DNA of 42,827 nucleotides, from the NCBI GenBank assembly GCA_031255855.1, contig JAIRRS010000029.1, positions 1 to 42,827 of the forward strand, given 5' to 3'. This document shows, piece after piece, positions 7,994-17,515 of the stretch. Both the position numbers and the translations under genes were made by a program. A model generated the notes under the pieces. That model was not told the origin of the DNA, searched no databases, and was given only the letters and a program-made list of their open reading frames with translations. Position 1 is the first letter of the stretch. Each line of letters begins with the position of its first letter. The stretch comes from Tannerellaceae bacterium (GTDB lineage Bacteria > Bacteroidota > Bacteroidia > Bacteroidales > Tannerellaceae).

Positions 7994-9460
7994 ATGAACA
8001 GACATTCCACACGAACCCCTTCTCCCATACTATCGTTGGTACCTATTTTGGTATTGGTGGGGCTGCTTTTTGTTACAATCAAGCTTTTTGGCAGCGATGC
8101 GCTGAGTGGCGGAAGCCAGATTGTATTGCTCATTTCCACGGCTGTTTGCTGTGTAATCGCTACGTTGTATTGTAAGGTAAGTTGGGGCTCGATAGAGACC
8201 GCTATTACTAATAATGTATCCGGGATAGCGATCGCCATTTTTGTCCTTTTGATAATTGGCGCCCTGGCGGGTAGTTGGATGATAAGCGGTATTGTGCCGA
8301 CCTTGATTTATTATGGCATGCAGATTATCCATCCCGGCTTTTTCCTGACTTCCACTTGTTTGATCTGCTCGATTGTATCGGTTATGACCGGAAGTTCGTG
8401 GACTACGATTGCTACCATCGGTATCGCTTTGCTGGGTATCGGGCAGGCGCAGGGCTTTCCCGACGCGTGGATAGCGGGGGCTATTATATCGGGGGCTTAC
8501 TTTGGCGACAAGGTTTCCCCTTTATCCGACACCACTATCCTGGCCGCGACCGTAACGGATACCCCGCTGTTTACCCATATCCGGTATATGATGGTGACAA
8601 CGGTTCCGTCTATGGTGATAACATTGATAATCTTTACCATTGCAGGCTTTTCGCATGACGCGACCGGCACAGACCAGATTGTCCGGTATGCCGCGGCGCT
8701 GAAAGAAACGTTCAACATATCCCTTTGGCTCTTGATTGTACCAGTTGTGGCAGGCATATTGATTGCCAGGAAAGCGCCCTCCCTTGTGACTTTGTTTTTG
8801 GCGACAGCCCTGGCCGGTTTATTTGCCTTGTTTTTCCAACCTGACATTTTACAGGAAATCGCCGGGCCAGACGTACACGGAGCCAGCGCCAAATTCAAAG
8901 GATTGCTGATCTCTTTTTACGGAAGTACACAGATAGAGACGGGAAATCCGGATTTGAACGAGTTGGTTGCCACAAGCGGGATGGCCGGAATGCTGAACAC
9001 AATCTGGCTTATTATCTGCGCGATGAGCTTTGGCGGAGCCATGACGGCCAGCGGGATGTTAAGCAGCATTACCTCCGTTTTCCTCCGTTTTATGAAGCGG
9101 CGCGTAGGGATGGTAGCATCCACGGTAGTGTCGGGCTTTTTCTTAAACGTGACAACTGCCGACCAATATATTTCCATCATACTTACGGGGAATATGTTTA
9201 ATTCCATATACAAGCAAAAGGGATATGAGGGCCGTTTGTTAAGCCGTACGATAGAGGACGGCGTGACGGTTACGTCCCCGCTTATTCCCTGGAGCACCTG
9301 CGGCATGACGCAAGCTACCATATTGGGTGTTTCCACCTTCGCTTATCTACCTTATTGTTTCTTTAACCTGATAAGCCCCTTAATGAGCATAACCATTGCC
9401 GCTTTAGGCTATAAAATATACCTTACGCATGAAATTAATAAAAATGTCACTCCTGAGTAA
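7994..9460 (+). CDS. nhaC: NhaC-family Na+/H+ antiporter
   Basis: A polytopic inner-membrane exchanger of Na+ for protons (Na_H_antiporter, PF03553). The 488 residues contain about eleven to twelve hydrophobic segments. Family-typical stretches include VMTGSSWTTIATIGIALLGIG, GAIISGAYFGDKVSPLSDTT (the highly conserved polar segment of NhaC) and TVTSPLIPWSTCGMTQATI near the C-terminus. Amino-acid exchange, as in malate/lactate or lysine-type relatives, remains possible. The last 32 bases overlap the start of the next transporter gene, so the two are very likely co-translated. Confidence 0.9.
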   Translation: MNRHSTRTPSPILSLVPILVLVGLLFVTIKLFGSDALSGGSQIVLLISTAVCCVIATLYCKVSWGSIETAITNNVSGIAIAIFVLLIIGALAGSWMISGIVPTLIYYGMQIIHPGFFLTSTCLICSIVSVMTGSSWTTIATIGIALLGIGQAQGFPDAWIAGAIISGAYFGDKVSPLSDTTILAATVTDTPLFTHIRYMMVTTVPSMVITLIIFTIAGFSHDATGTDQIVRYAAALKETFNISLWLLIVPVVAGILIARKAPSLVTLFLATALAGLFALFFQPDILQEIAGPDVHGASAKFKGLLISFYGSTQIETGNPDLNELVATSGMAGMLNTIWLIICAMSFGGAMTASGMLSSITSVFLRFMKRRVGMVASTVVSGFFLNVTTADQYISIILTGNMFNSIYKQKGYEGRLLSRTIEDGVTVTSPLIPWSTCGMTQATILGVSTFAYLPYCFFNLISPLMSITIAALGYKIYLTHEINKNVTPE

Positions 9461-10598
9461 AGTCGCGATAGCGATTGCCGCAGGTATCCTGTTCGGCCAG
9501 TTTCTTCCTAATGCCATTGCACGATTGTTTGTAACATTCAATTCGTTGTTTGGCAATTTCCTGTCGTTTTCTATTCCCCTGATTATCCTGGGGCTTGTCG
9601 CCCCGGCGATTGGTGAATTGGGGAAAGGGGCGGGGAGATTACTCCTTATCACTGCCCTCATAGCATACGGTTCTACGTTGTTTTCCGGGTTCTTTACGTA
9701 TTTCAGCAGCGCTGCCATTTTTCCCGGTATCCTGCCTGTGAATACGGAACTTACAGCGATGGATAATCCTGAGAATATGATGCTTACCCCTTACTTTACA
9801 GTGGGAATGCCTCCGTTGATGGATATCATGACGGCTCTTCTGCTGTCGTTTACGCTGGGGCTCGGTATTTCCAACATTGCCGGCGTTGGTTTGCGGGATT
9901 TCTTTATCGACTTCCGGGATATAATAACCAAACTGATAGAAGTGGTTGTTATCCCCCTGCTTCCGATACATATTTTCGGGATATTCCTGAATATGACAAT
10001 AAGCGGGCATGTGATGAGTATTATCGGGATGTTCCTGAAGGTAATCCTCGTGATATTCGTGTTGCATATCGCCTTATTGCTATTACAGTTTACCATAGCC
10101 GGGATAGTTAGCAGGAAGAACCCGTTGACGCTATTGAAGAATATGCTTCCCGCTTATGCGACAGCCTTGGGGACACAATCGTCGGCCGCTACGATTCCGG
10201 TGACTTTGAAACAGGCCATAAAGAATGGCGTTCGCGAAAACATTGCTGTATTTGTAATTCCCCTTTGCGCCACTATTCACCTGGCAGGAAGTACGATGAA
10301 GATCGTTGCCTGTGCCATGGCTATCATGTATATGGCGGGCGAACCGGTTGGGATAGCTGTTTATGCCGGTTTCATCATGATGTTGGGTATCGCAATGGTA
10401 GCGGCGCCCGGCGTTCCTGGCGGAGCCATAATGGCTGCTTTAGGAATCCTTCAAAGCATGCTCGGTTTTAATGAAACCCTCCAAGCCCTGATGATAGGAT
10501 TATATATTGCGATGGATAGCTTTGGAACCGCCTGCAACGTAACAGGCGATGGAGCAATTGCCGTTGTAGTAGATAAAATCGCTGGAAAGCGGGCTTAA
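9429..10598 (+). CDS. Dicarboxylate/amino acid:cation symporter (SDF family)
   Basis: A 389-residue transporter of the DAACS/SDF family (PF00375), which import dicarboxylates or amino acids (glutamate, aspartate, serine or threonine) with Na+ or H+. Seen in the sequence: about eight membrane segments, the serine-rich re-entrant hairpin in ALGTQSSAATIPVTLKQA, the helix-7-like AGSTMKIV region, and the C-terminal re-entrant region ending SFGTACNVTGDGAIAVVVDK. SstT-like serine/threonine uptake is plausible but cannot be separated from glutamate/aspartate uptake by eye. It starts inside nhaC; 9444 is an alternative ATG. A Na+-extruding antiporter coupled to a Na+-driven symporter makes functional sense. 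Confidence 0.88.
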   Translation: MKLIKMSLLSKVAIAIAAGILFGQFLPNAIARLFVTFNSLFGNFLSFSIPLIILGLVAPAIGELGKGAGRLLLITALIAYGSTLFSGFFTYFSSAAIFPGILPVNTELTAMDNPENMMLTPYFTVGMPPLMDIMTALLLSFTLGLGISNIAGVGLRDFFIDFRDIITKLIEVVVIPLLPIHIFGIFLNMTISGHVMSIIGMFLKVILVIFVLHIALLLLQFTIAGIVSRKNPLTLLKNMLPAYATALGTQSSAATIPVTLKQAIKNGVRENIAVFVIPLCATIHLAGSTMKIVACAMAIMYMAGEPVGIAVYAGFIMMLGIAMVAAPGVPGGAIMAALGILQSMLGFNETLQALMIGLYIAMDSFGTACNVTGDGAIAVVVDKIAGKRA

Positions 10599-10601
10599 AG
10601 G

Positions 10602-10662
10602 AAAAACAAGAGGAAGGAAACAGAGGGCGGACACCGCCCTCTGTTTCCTTCCTCTTGTTTTT
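10602..10662. terminator. Bidirectional intrinsic terminator, perfect 29-bp stem
   Basis: The arms 10602-10630 and 10634-10662 are perfect reverse complements with a 3-base ACA loop. Each arm has an A5/T5 run at its outer end and a GGGCGG core next to the loop, so on either strand the transcript folds into a very long hairpin ending in U's. It lies between the convergent symporter and M16 protease genes and can terminate both. Confidence 0.95.
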
Positions 10663-10677
10663 GTGTCCGGCTTTGTT

Positions 10678-13497
10678 TCAAGGCTTCGTTTCCATAACCA
10701 CTTCTATACTGTTTCCCTGTTCTAACAAGGCTTTCGCGAATGTTTGTACCTTTCGCGGGGTGAGCGACTCCAATACGTCAAGGTATTTTGTATGCGGGTC
10801 GAAATTCCTGTAATAGTAATGATTGAGAGTGCTTAACCAATAACTGTTTTCCTGCAATTGCTCGTCGAAGCGTTTGCGGAGATTGTCTATTGTTTTGCGG
10901 AAGTCTTCTTCGCGAGGGCCTGATGTGCCCATTTTGTTTAATTCATCGCGAATAATGGCATTTAAATGTTCACGTTTGTCGGGTTCGGTCTCGAAGAACG
11001 TTTGCAGCAATGTTTGCCCTTCTGGGAAGGATGAAACAAACCCAAATATCTGTACACCATACGTTCCACCTTCGTCTTGACGGACTTTCTCCATATAAAC
11101 GATGTCGAGGATTTGCTTCAGGGTAGTCATTGTAAGCAGGTTTTCCAGATTGTAATCCATTTTTCCCGAAAACAGATTGATGACAGACGACTTCGGCACT
11201 TCCATCCCCCGGATGAATATATTTTTATAATCGCCTGTACGTAAAGGAGCCGCATTTGCCACGTTCGCTTTCTCAACACGTTTCAGCGAAGGCAGCGTGG
11301 CGAGGTATTGTTCGATAAGCGGATACATCTCCTCTTTGTTCAGGCTACCTACGAACGAGAAGACAAAATCCGACGCGTCGGCAAACCGTTCCTTGTACAT
11401 ATCCATTATGCGTTGATAGCTCAACACAGGAATATCTTCCAACTTGAAGCGGTTTGTGCGCGGATTGTCGTAATACATGGCCTTGGTAACAGAGTCGTTG
11501 AATGCCACCATCGGGTTTAATTCGAGGTTTTGCAACTGGGCGTTTAACCGGTTGATATACGAAGCGTAAGCCTCTTCGTCCATCCGCGGGGCCGTGAAAT
11601 TCAAATAAATCAGTTCGAAGAGCGTCTTGATATCTGAGGGAGTTGACGAACCACTTATGCCTTCGCTATCCTGGTTTAACACAGCCTGGCACGAGATTTT
11701 TTTGCCTGCCAACGCCTTCCCTAAGTCAATCGCTGAGAAATTCCCCAGTCCCCCTATGTCACTTAGGCTGTTGATCATTTTCATATGGGTACTTTCAGCG
11801 TCGCTGAACAGAGAACTTCCGCCGGGGCTTGAGGCAACCATGAGGATTTCGTCCTTCTTGAACCCGGTATGTTTCAATACAACTTTGACGCCATTACTAA
11901 GCGTTAAGACGGTAGCTCCAAACAAAGGGTCTTCTTTTATGTTGGTGATTTTGCCCGGAGCAGGAAGTTTGGGTATCAAAGGTTCGTCCGACACGGTTTC
12001 TTCGTAAGCTTCAATAGGACTTTGCAGGGCGGTATCGTATAGCGCCAATAGTTCTTTTCCGGAAGGATACGGTGCTTCTTCCTTATCAGGACCGGTCAAC
12101 GAGATAACCAGGTTTTTGTCGCCAATCACGTATTGCATATAATTATTGACCTCTTCCAAAGGAACTTCCGGGGCAATCTGGCTTATGATGGTATATTCCA
12201 ACTCGATGCCCGGTATGTAGCCTCCTTCTGTGAAATGGTTCACGTATTCATTCGTATAGGCTCCATTGCGTTGGTTCTCCCGCTCGTTGTAGGCCGATTC
12301 ATACTCCTTCAACACATTGATGCGCGCCCGTTCATATTCGGAAGCCGTGAAGCCAAACCGTTTTGCCCGTTCGGCTTCAGTGGCGAGAGTTGATATGGCC
12401 CGGTCTATTTCCCCGTCTTTCACAACGGCAGCCATCGTCCAGGCGCTCTTTGTATTGGCAATGAAGTAATCTCCGTCTGATGCCATCCCGTATACGAAAG
12501 GAGGGTTGGCCTGTTGCACCAGTTCGTTCAAACGATCGTTCATCATCGTTGCCGTAACACTTTGCATGTAGTCGTTGACCAACCCGGATACCGTTGCACG
12601 ATATTCCCAGGGTATTTTATCGTGTTTATAAAACAGGTACAAAATAGTGTTGGAAGCCTCCTTGTCGGTAGCGATAGAAACCAACGGTTCGTCATTATCC
12701 GGCACCGGATATCTTACACGTTCGGCCGGATCAACCGGCGCCGGGATATCTTTGAACTGTGATTTCAATTTTGCTTCCACGTAATCCACATCTATATCCC
12801 CTACAATAATGACAGCTTGTAAGTCGGGACGATACCATTTTTCATAGTACGCCTGCAACTCTTCAGGCCTGAAGTTGTTGATTACATCGACTGTCCCGAT
12901 GGGAAGACGGTGGGCATACCGGCTTGCCGGGTACATCTTAGGTAGTTGTTGTTCCCATAAACGCATCTGCGCATCCTGCCCCGAACGCCATTCTTCGCGT
13001 ATAACGCCTCGTTCCTTGTCTATCAAGGAATCGGTTAAGGCAATGAAGCCCGACCAGTCGTGAAGTATCAACAAACAGGAATCAACAATTCCCTGGCGGG
13101 TAACCGGCACGTTCATCATTTTGTATACCGTACGGTCGAACCCTGTCTCGGCATTCAGGTTTTCACCCATCCGCATACCGATGCTCTCGGTATAATTGAT
13201 GATACCGTCGCCCGGAAAATTCTTACTCCCGTGAAAAGCCATATGTTCAAGGAAGTGGGCCAACCCGCGTTGGTTTTCTTCTTCTAAAATGGAGCCTACG
13301 TTTTGTGCGATGAAAAAGTCTGCCCGCTCTTTCGGCAAGTTGTTATGACGTATGTAATACGTTAAACCGTTGTCTAATTGACCATACCTTATATTGGGGT
13401 CTACAGGTAGCGGCGCCCGTGTTTCTTGCGCTTTTAGTTGCAACAGGCCAACGAAGCAAATAAGCGTCGGGATAAACAAGAATCGTTTTGTTTTCAT
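10678..13497 (-). CDS. M16-family zinc metallopeptidase, secreted
   Basis: A 939-residue pitrilysin/insulinase-type protease with four M16 domain repeats. A signal peptide is present (residues 1-23, ending LKAQ). The inverted zinc motif HFLEH is at 81-85 and the third ligand, E162 (KERGVIREEW), follows exactly 76 residues after H85, so the active site is complete. A second, inactive M16 half with a DPLFGATVLTLSNGVKVVLKH-like start begins near residue 515. Expected location is the periplasm or outer membrane, where it would degrade peptides. Monocistronic, with its own -7 box upstream. Confidence 0.93.
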   Translation of the reverse strand: MKTKRFLFIPTLICFVGLLQLKAQETRAPLPVDPNIRYGQLDNGLTYYIRHNNLPKERADFFIAQNVGSILEEENQRGLAHFLEHMAFHGSKNFPGDGIINYTESIGMRMGENLNAETGFDRTVYKMMNVPVTRQGIVDSCLLILHDWSGFIALTDSLIDKERGVIREEWRSGQDAQMRLWEQQLPKMYPASRYAHRLPIGTVDVINNFRPEELQAYYEKWYRPDLQAVIIVGDIDVDYVEAKLKSQFKDIPAPVDPAERVRYPVPDNDEPLVSIATDKEASNTILYLFYKHDKIPWEYRATVSGLVNDYMQSVTATMMNDRLNELVQQANPPFVYGMASDGDYFIANTKSAWTMAAVVKDGEIDRAISTLATEAERAKRFGFTASEYERARINVLKEYESAYNERENQRNGAYTNEYVNHFTEGGYIPGIELEYTIISQIAPEVPLEEVNNYMQYVIGDKNLVISLTGPDKEEAPYPSGKELLALYDTALQSPIEAYEETVSDEPLIPKLPAPGKITNIKEDPLFGATVLTLSNGVKVVLKHTGFKKDEILMVASSPGGSSLFSDAESTHMKMINSLSDIGGLGNFSAIDLGKALAGKKISCQAVLNQDSEGISGSSTPSDIKTLFELIYLNFTAPRMDEEAYASYINRLNAQLQNLELNPMVAFNDSVTKAMYYDNPRTNRFKLEDIPVLSYQRIMDMYKERFADASDFVFSFVGSLNKEEMYPLIEQYLATLPSLKRVEKANVANAAPLRTGDYKNIFIRGMEVPKSSVINLFSGKMDYNLENLLTMTTLKQILDIVYMEKVRQDEGGTYGVQIFGFVSSFPEGQTLLQTFFETEPDKREHLNAIIRDELNKMGTSGPREEDFRKTIDNLRKRFDEQLQENSYWLSTLNHYYYRNFDPHTKYLDVLESLTPRKVQTFAKALLEQGNSIEVVMETKP

Positions 13498-13534
13498 AAA
13501 ACTATTTTATGGTTATAAATAAAACTAAAAGGTA

Positions 13535-13542
13535 CAAAGCTA
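13535..13542 (-). promoter_or_regulatory. -7 box for the M16 protease gene
   Basis: TAGCTTTG on the minus strand (plus-strand CAAAGCTA) matches TAnnTTTG, 38 bases upstream of the protease start. No clear -33 TTTG was found at the right distance. Confidence 0.45.
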
Positions 13543-13596
13543 AGAAATCAAGGAGAATCCGGGAATTAAATCATTTAATATAAACAAGATTTTACA

Positions 13597-13604
13597 TACC
13601 TTTG
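13597..13604 (+). promoter_or_regulatory. -7 box for ahcY
   Basis: TACCTTTG fits TAnnTTTG and lies 32 bases before the ahcY start codon. A good -33 element is not visible. It probably drives ahcY and possibly the following glycan genes. Confidence 0.5.
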
Positions 13605-13636
13605 TAATTTAATATTGTAAACGATAAGAAACATTT

Positions 13637-15055
13637 ATGTCAGAATTATTTCCAACTAATCTGCCGTATAAGGTGGCAGACATGCGTTTGGCTGAATTCG
13701 GAAGAAAAGAGATCGAAATCGCCGAACACGAAATGCCGGGATTAATGTCGCTCCGCGAGAAATACGCAGGCCAAAAGCCTTTGGAAGGAGCCCGTATTAC
13801 CGGCTCATTGCACATGACAATTCAAACTGCAGTGTTGATCGAAACATTAGTTGATTTAGGTGCAGACGTACGCTGGGCAAGTTGCAACATTTTCTCTACG
13901 CAAGACCACGCTGCCGCGGCTATCGCGGCTACAGGCGTTCCTGTTTTTGCCTGGAAAGGTGAGACATTGGAAGAGTATTGGTGGTGTACTGATATGGCGC
14001 TCCGTTTTCCGGAAGGCAAAGGCCCCCATATGATTGTGGACGATGGAGGAGATGCTTCGCTACTGATACATTGGGGCTACAAAGCCGAAAACGATGTGGA
14101 AACAATCAACCGCAAAGGGGGTAACCACGAAGAACAAGTGATACTGGATACTATCCGCCGTATCCTGGAAGAAGACAACGGGCGCTGGCATCGTACGGTA
14201 GCCGAAATGAGAGGAGTATCGGAAGAAACGACGACAGGCGTACATCGTCTATACCAAATGATGGAAAAAGGTGAGTTGCTGGTGCCAGCCATCAATGTGA
14301 ACGACTCGGTAACCAAATCCAAATTCGACAACTTATACGGCTGTCGCGAATCATTAGCCGACGGAATCAAACGGGCGACCGACGTAATGATTGCTGGGAA
14401 AGTGGTGGTAGTGGCCGGTTATGGCGATGTGGGTAAAGGTTGCGCCCATTCCATGCGTTCATACGGTGCACGCGTATTAGTGACGGAAATTGACCCAATT
14501 TGTGCTTTGCAAGCAGCCATGGAAGGTTTTGAAGTAACCACAATGGAAGAAGCAGTAAGAGAAGGGAATATCTTCGTTACAACAACCGGAAACTGTGATA
14601 TCATCACGATAGAGCATATGACACAAATGCCGGATCAGGCAATTGTTTGCAATATCGGGCACTTCGATAATGAGATACAGGTGGATAATCTGGTGAATTA
14701 CCCCAACATCAGGCATACCAACATCAAACCGCAGGTTGACAAATATACATTCCCCAACGGGAACAGTATCTTTCTGCTGGCCGAAGGCCGTTTGGTTAAT
14801 TTAGGTTGCGCTACCGGACATCCTTCTTTTGTAATGAGCAACTCCTTTACAAATCAAGTATTGGCACAAATAGACTTATGGACGATGGCGTATGAAATAG
14901 GTGTATACCGCCTTCCTAAACATCTTGATGAAGAAGTGGCCCGCCTGCACCTGGAAAGAATCGGCGTAAAACTGACCCGACTGACACAAAAGCAGGCCGA
15001 CTATATTGGCGTACCTGTAGAGGGACCGTATAAGGCGGAACATTACCGGTATTAA
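13637..15055 (+). CDS. ahcY: S-adenosyl-L-homocysteine hydrolase (adenosylhomocysteinase)
   Basis: Splits S-adenosylhomocysteine into adenosine and homocysteine, relieving product inhibition of methyltransferases. The 472-residue protein has the substrate domain ([38 protein letters not shown]), the NAD-binding fold ([20 protein letters not shown]) and the conserved C-terminal KAEHYRY. It is cytosolic and tetrameric in known members. The methyltransferase gene follows after a single base, so the SAM-using enzyme and its product-clearing enzyme are probably co-expressed. Confidence 0.97.
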   Translation: MSELFPTNLPYKVADMRLAEFGRKEIEIAEHEMPGLMSLREKYAGQKPLEGARITGSLHMTIQTAVLIETLVDLGADVRWASCNIFSTQDHAAAAIAATGVPVFAWKGETLEEYWWCTDMALRFPEGKGPHMIVDDGGDASLLIHWGYKAENDVETINRKGGNHEEQVILDTIRRILEEDNGRWHRTVAEMRGVSEETTTGVHRLYQMMEKGELLVPAINVNDSVTKSKFDNLYGCRESLADGIKRATDVMIAGKVVVVAGYGDVGKGCAHSMRSYGARVLVTEIDPICALQAAMEGFEVTTMEEAVREGNIFVTTTGNCDIITIEHMTQMPDQAIVCNIGHFDNEIQVDNLVNYPNIRHTNIKPQVDKYTFPNGNSIFLLAEGRLVNLGCATGHPSFVMSNSFTNQVLAQIDLWTMAYEIGVYRLPKHLDEEVARLHLERIGVKLTRLTQKQADYIGVPVEGPYKAEHYRY

Positions 15056-15056
15056 T

Positions 15057-15833
15057 ATGCAAAAAAGACATTCGGACAGACAACAATATTTCGACGAACA
15101 GGGATACACCACTCTTAAGTATGTCATCCCTTTCATCGAATCTCATAAACCGGTTACTCCGGAATCAACCGTCCTTGAGATAGGTTGTGGTGAAGGAGGG
15201 AATATTAAGCCGTTTCTTGATTTAGGTTGTACTGTTACAGGCGTGGATATCAGTGAAGGACAGATAGAAATGGCAAAGGCTTTATTTGAAAATCACCCCA
15301 ACAAAAGCCGCTTAACGCTTATCAGTGAGGATATTTATAATGTAACAGGTCTGAACAGACAATTTGATATAATCATACTTAGGGATGTGATTGAACACAT
15401 CCCTAACCAGGAACGTTTTATGTCTTTCCTTAAAAGGTTTATGAAACCAGACGGAGTTGTTTTCTTTGGTTTCCCTCCTTGGCAAAATCCGTTTGGGGGG
15501 CATCAACAGGTTTGTTCGAATGCGTTTTTGTCTCATCTTCCCTGGCTTCACTTACTTCCCCATTCAATATATGGGCAACTATTACGTTGGGGCGGAGTAG
15601 ACCCGCGGGGATTGTTGGAAATTAAAGAGACAGGTATCTCTTTAGAGCGTTTCCGTTCAATCATCAAGAAAGAAAATTATGACATTCTGTTTGAAACCCT
15701 CTATTTAATTAATCCGAACTACGAGATAAAATTCGGATTTCGCCCTCGTAAACTACGGCCGATATTCAATATCCCCTATCTCCGAAATTTCTATACTACT
15801 TGTGGTTACTATTTGATAAAATTGCGTACTTAA
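15057..15833 (+). CDS. Class I SAM-dependent methyltransferase
   Basis: 258 residues with a Rossmann-fold methyltransferase. Motif I is VLEIGCGEGGNIKPFLDLG, an acidic residue ends strand 2 (VTGVDIS), and DIIILRDVIEHI is motif IV. The C-terminal part, with an Arg-rich KFGFRPRKLRP segment, resembles methyltransferases found in polysaccharide gene clusters. It starts one base after ahcY and lies 77 bases before the heptose genes, so a role in methylating a sugar of the same surface glycan is likely but inferred. The acceptor is unknown. Confidence 0.8.
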   Translation: MQKRHSDRQQYFDEQGYTTLKYVIPFIESHKPVTPESTVLEIGCGEGGNIKPFLDLGCTVTGVDISEGQIEMAKALFENHPNKSRLTLISEDIYNVTGLNRQFDIIILRDVIEHIPNQERFMSFLKRFMKPDGVVFFGFPPWQNPFGGHQQVCSNAFLSHLPWLHLLPHSIYGQLLRWGGVDPRGLLEIKETGISLERFRSIIKKENYDILFETLYLINPNYEIKFGFRPRKLRPIFNIPYLRNFYTTCGYYLIKLRT

Positions 15834-15910
15834 TAATCACATCAGTAAATCCGCGATTTGAGGAGTGACTACGGAAAAAGGATGTCATAAAAGTAAAAAA
15901 AACAGAAAGA

Positions 15911-16945
15911 ATGCTGTACAGAAGTAAGGCCCCATTCAGATTAGGTATTGCAGGAGGAGGCACGGACGTTTCTCCCTATTCGGATATCTATGGCGGGGCG
16001 ATATTAAATGTAACGATAAATTTATATGCTCATGCCACCATTCGCCCATTGAACAATGGAAAGATCCGGTTTGTGCATATTAATGAGGCCATTGTTGAAG
16101 AATTTGATACTGTAAGCCAATTGCCTCTTGAAGGTGATTTACTTCTTCAGCGAGGGATTTATAACTCAATTGTTTCGAAATTCAATAACAGAAAGCCGTT
16201 GTCATTCGAATTAACTACTTCAATGGATGTCCCTTCCGGTTCTGGACTCGGAACGTCTTCAACCTTAGTGGTGGCGATATTAGGGGCTTTTACAGAATGG
16301 TTGAAGCTCCCTCTAGGCAAATATGATATTGCTCATTATGCGTATGAGATAGAACGTATTGATTTAAAGATGGCAGGAGGAAAACAAGATCAATATGCGG
16401 CAACATTCGGCGGCGTGAACTTTATGGAATTTCTGGAAGATGACAAGGTAATTGTAAATCCACTCCGTATTGGCTATGATGTCCTGCATGAGTGGTCTAT
16501 GAATACCATTCTTTTCTATACGGAACAACGACGTGTTTCGGGATATATTATTGAAGAGCAAGTAGAGAATGTTAAGAAAAAAAATGATTCCTTAGATGCC
16601 ATGCACAAAGTAAAAGAGGAAGCTTTCCGTATGAAGAATTGTTTGCTCCGGGAAGAACTATGGGAATTAGGGAAGGCATTGAATGTAAGCTGGACAAATA
16701 AAAAAAAGATGGCGAAGCATATCTCAAATGAGTTTATTGACAATATTTACGAAACGGCTATTTCCAGTGGAGCTTTAGGCGGTAAAATATCAGGAGCCGG
16801 TGGAGGCGGCTTCATGTTTTTCTATTGCCCGGAAAACAGTTGTTATCAAGTAGCCGAGGCATTGACAAAGCTGAAGGTAGGGAAGGTACAAGAATTTGAA
16901 TTTTCAAAAAGAGGATTAACAACATGGACAGTAAAGCAACAATAA
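15911..16945 (+). CDS. hddA: D-glycero-alpha-D-manno-heptose 7-phosphate kinase (GHMP family)
   Basis: Phosphorylates D-glycero-D-manno-heptose 7-phosphate at C1 (alpha), the second step towards GDP-heptose. Seen: the N-terminal APFRLGIAGGGTDVSPY of heptose kinases, the GHMP ATP loop PSGSGLGTSST (108-118), the MAGGKQDQYAATFGGVNF segment and the C-terminal GGKISGAGGGGFMFFYC. The 344 residues match HddA length. It overlaps gmhA by 22 bases. A fucose-kinase-like GHMP enzyme is the alternative, but the neighbours make HddA much more likely. Confidence 0.92.
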   Translation: MLYRSKAPFRLGIAGGGTDVSPYSDIYGGAILNVTINLYAHATIRPLNNGKIRFVHINEAIVEEFDTVSQLPLEGDLLLQRGIYNSIVSKFNNRKPLSFELTTSMDVPSGSGLGTSSTLVVAILGAFTEWLKLPLGKYDIAHYAYEIERIDLKMAGGKQDQYAATFGGVNFMEFLEDDKVIVNPLRIGYDVLHEWSMNTILFYTEQRRVSGYIIEEQVENVKKKNDSLDAMHKVKEEAFRMKNCLLREELWELGKALNVSWTNKKKMAKHISNEFIDNIYETAISSGALGGKISGAGGGGFMFFYCPENSCYQVAEALTKLKVGKVQEFEFSKRGLTTWTVKQQ

Positions 16946-17511
16946 TACAACGCTTAGGACAACACCAAGAGACTATCCAAAAGATAGTAGCAGACAGCAG
17001 ACTGCAACAAAGTATTTCTGATGTGGTTGACGCAATTATCGCCTGTTTCAATAATAACGGCAAGGTTTTCTTTTGCGGCAATGGAGGAAGTGCAGCGGAC
17101 GCACAACACTTAGCTGCCGAATTTTCGGGTAAATTTTATTTCGACCGAGATGTCTTGCCCTCTGAGGCATTGCATTGTAACACTTCTTATATGACTGCTG
17201 TAGGAAATGATTACTCGTTCGATATTGTATATGCCCGCTTGATTTCCGGTTTTGGGAAAAAAGGTGATATATTAGTTGGGCTCTCCACTTCCGGCAATTC
17301 TTCCAATATACTAAAAGCATTTGAAATTTGTAAAGAAAAAGGGATAATCACGATTGGTTTTACGGGAGAAACCGGCGGGAAAGTGAAAACAGTTTCAGAT
17401 TATTTAATTAATATACCATCTACCGACACTCCCCGTATCCAGGAAGCCCATATTGCCATTGGGCATATTGTTTGCGAATTAGTAGAAGCTGCTATTTTCG
17501 GTAAAAAATGA
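16924..17511 (+). CDS. gmhA: Sedoheptulose 7-phosphate isomerase (phosphoheptose isomerase)
   Basis: Converts sedoheptulose 7-phosphate to D-glycero-D-manno-heptose 7-phosphate, the first pathway step. It is a single SIS domain of 195 residues. FFCGNGGSAADAQHLAAEFSG carries the conserved phosphate loop and the His and Glu (H62, E66) used for metal binding and catalysis; LVGLSTSGNSSNIL is the second phosphate loop, and a second Gln/His pair lies in TPRIQEAHIAIGHIVCE. It starts inside hddA and is 4 bases from hddC. Confidence 0.95.
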   Translation: MDSKATIIQRLGQHQETIQKIVADSRLQQSISDVVDAIIACFNNNGKVFFCGNGGSAADAQHLAAEFSGKFYFDRDVLPSEALHCNTSYMTAVGNDYSFDIVYARLISGFGKKGDILVGLSTSGNSSNILKAFEICKEKGIITIGFTGETGGKVKTVSDYLINIPSTDTPRIQEAHIAIGHIVCELVEAAIFGKK

Positions 17512-17515
17512 GATC

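Noticed and set aside
13605..13636. SAM or SAH riboswitch before ahcY
   Set aside because: The leader after the predicted -7 box is only about 30 bases and has no stem that fits these riboswitches.
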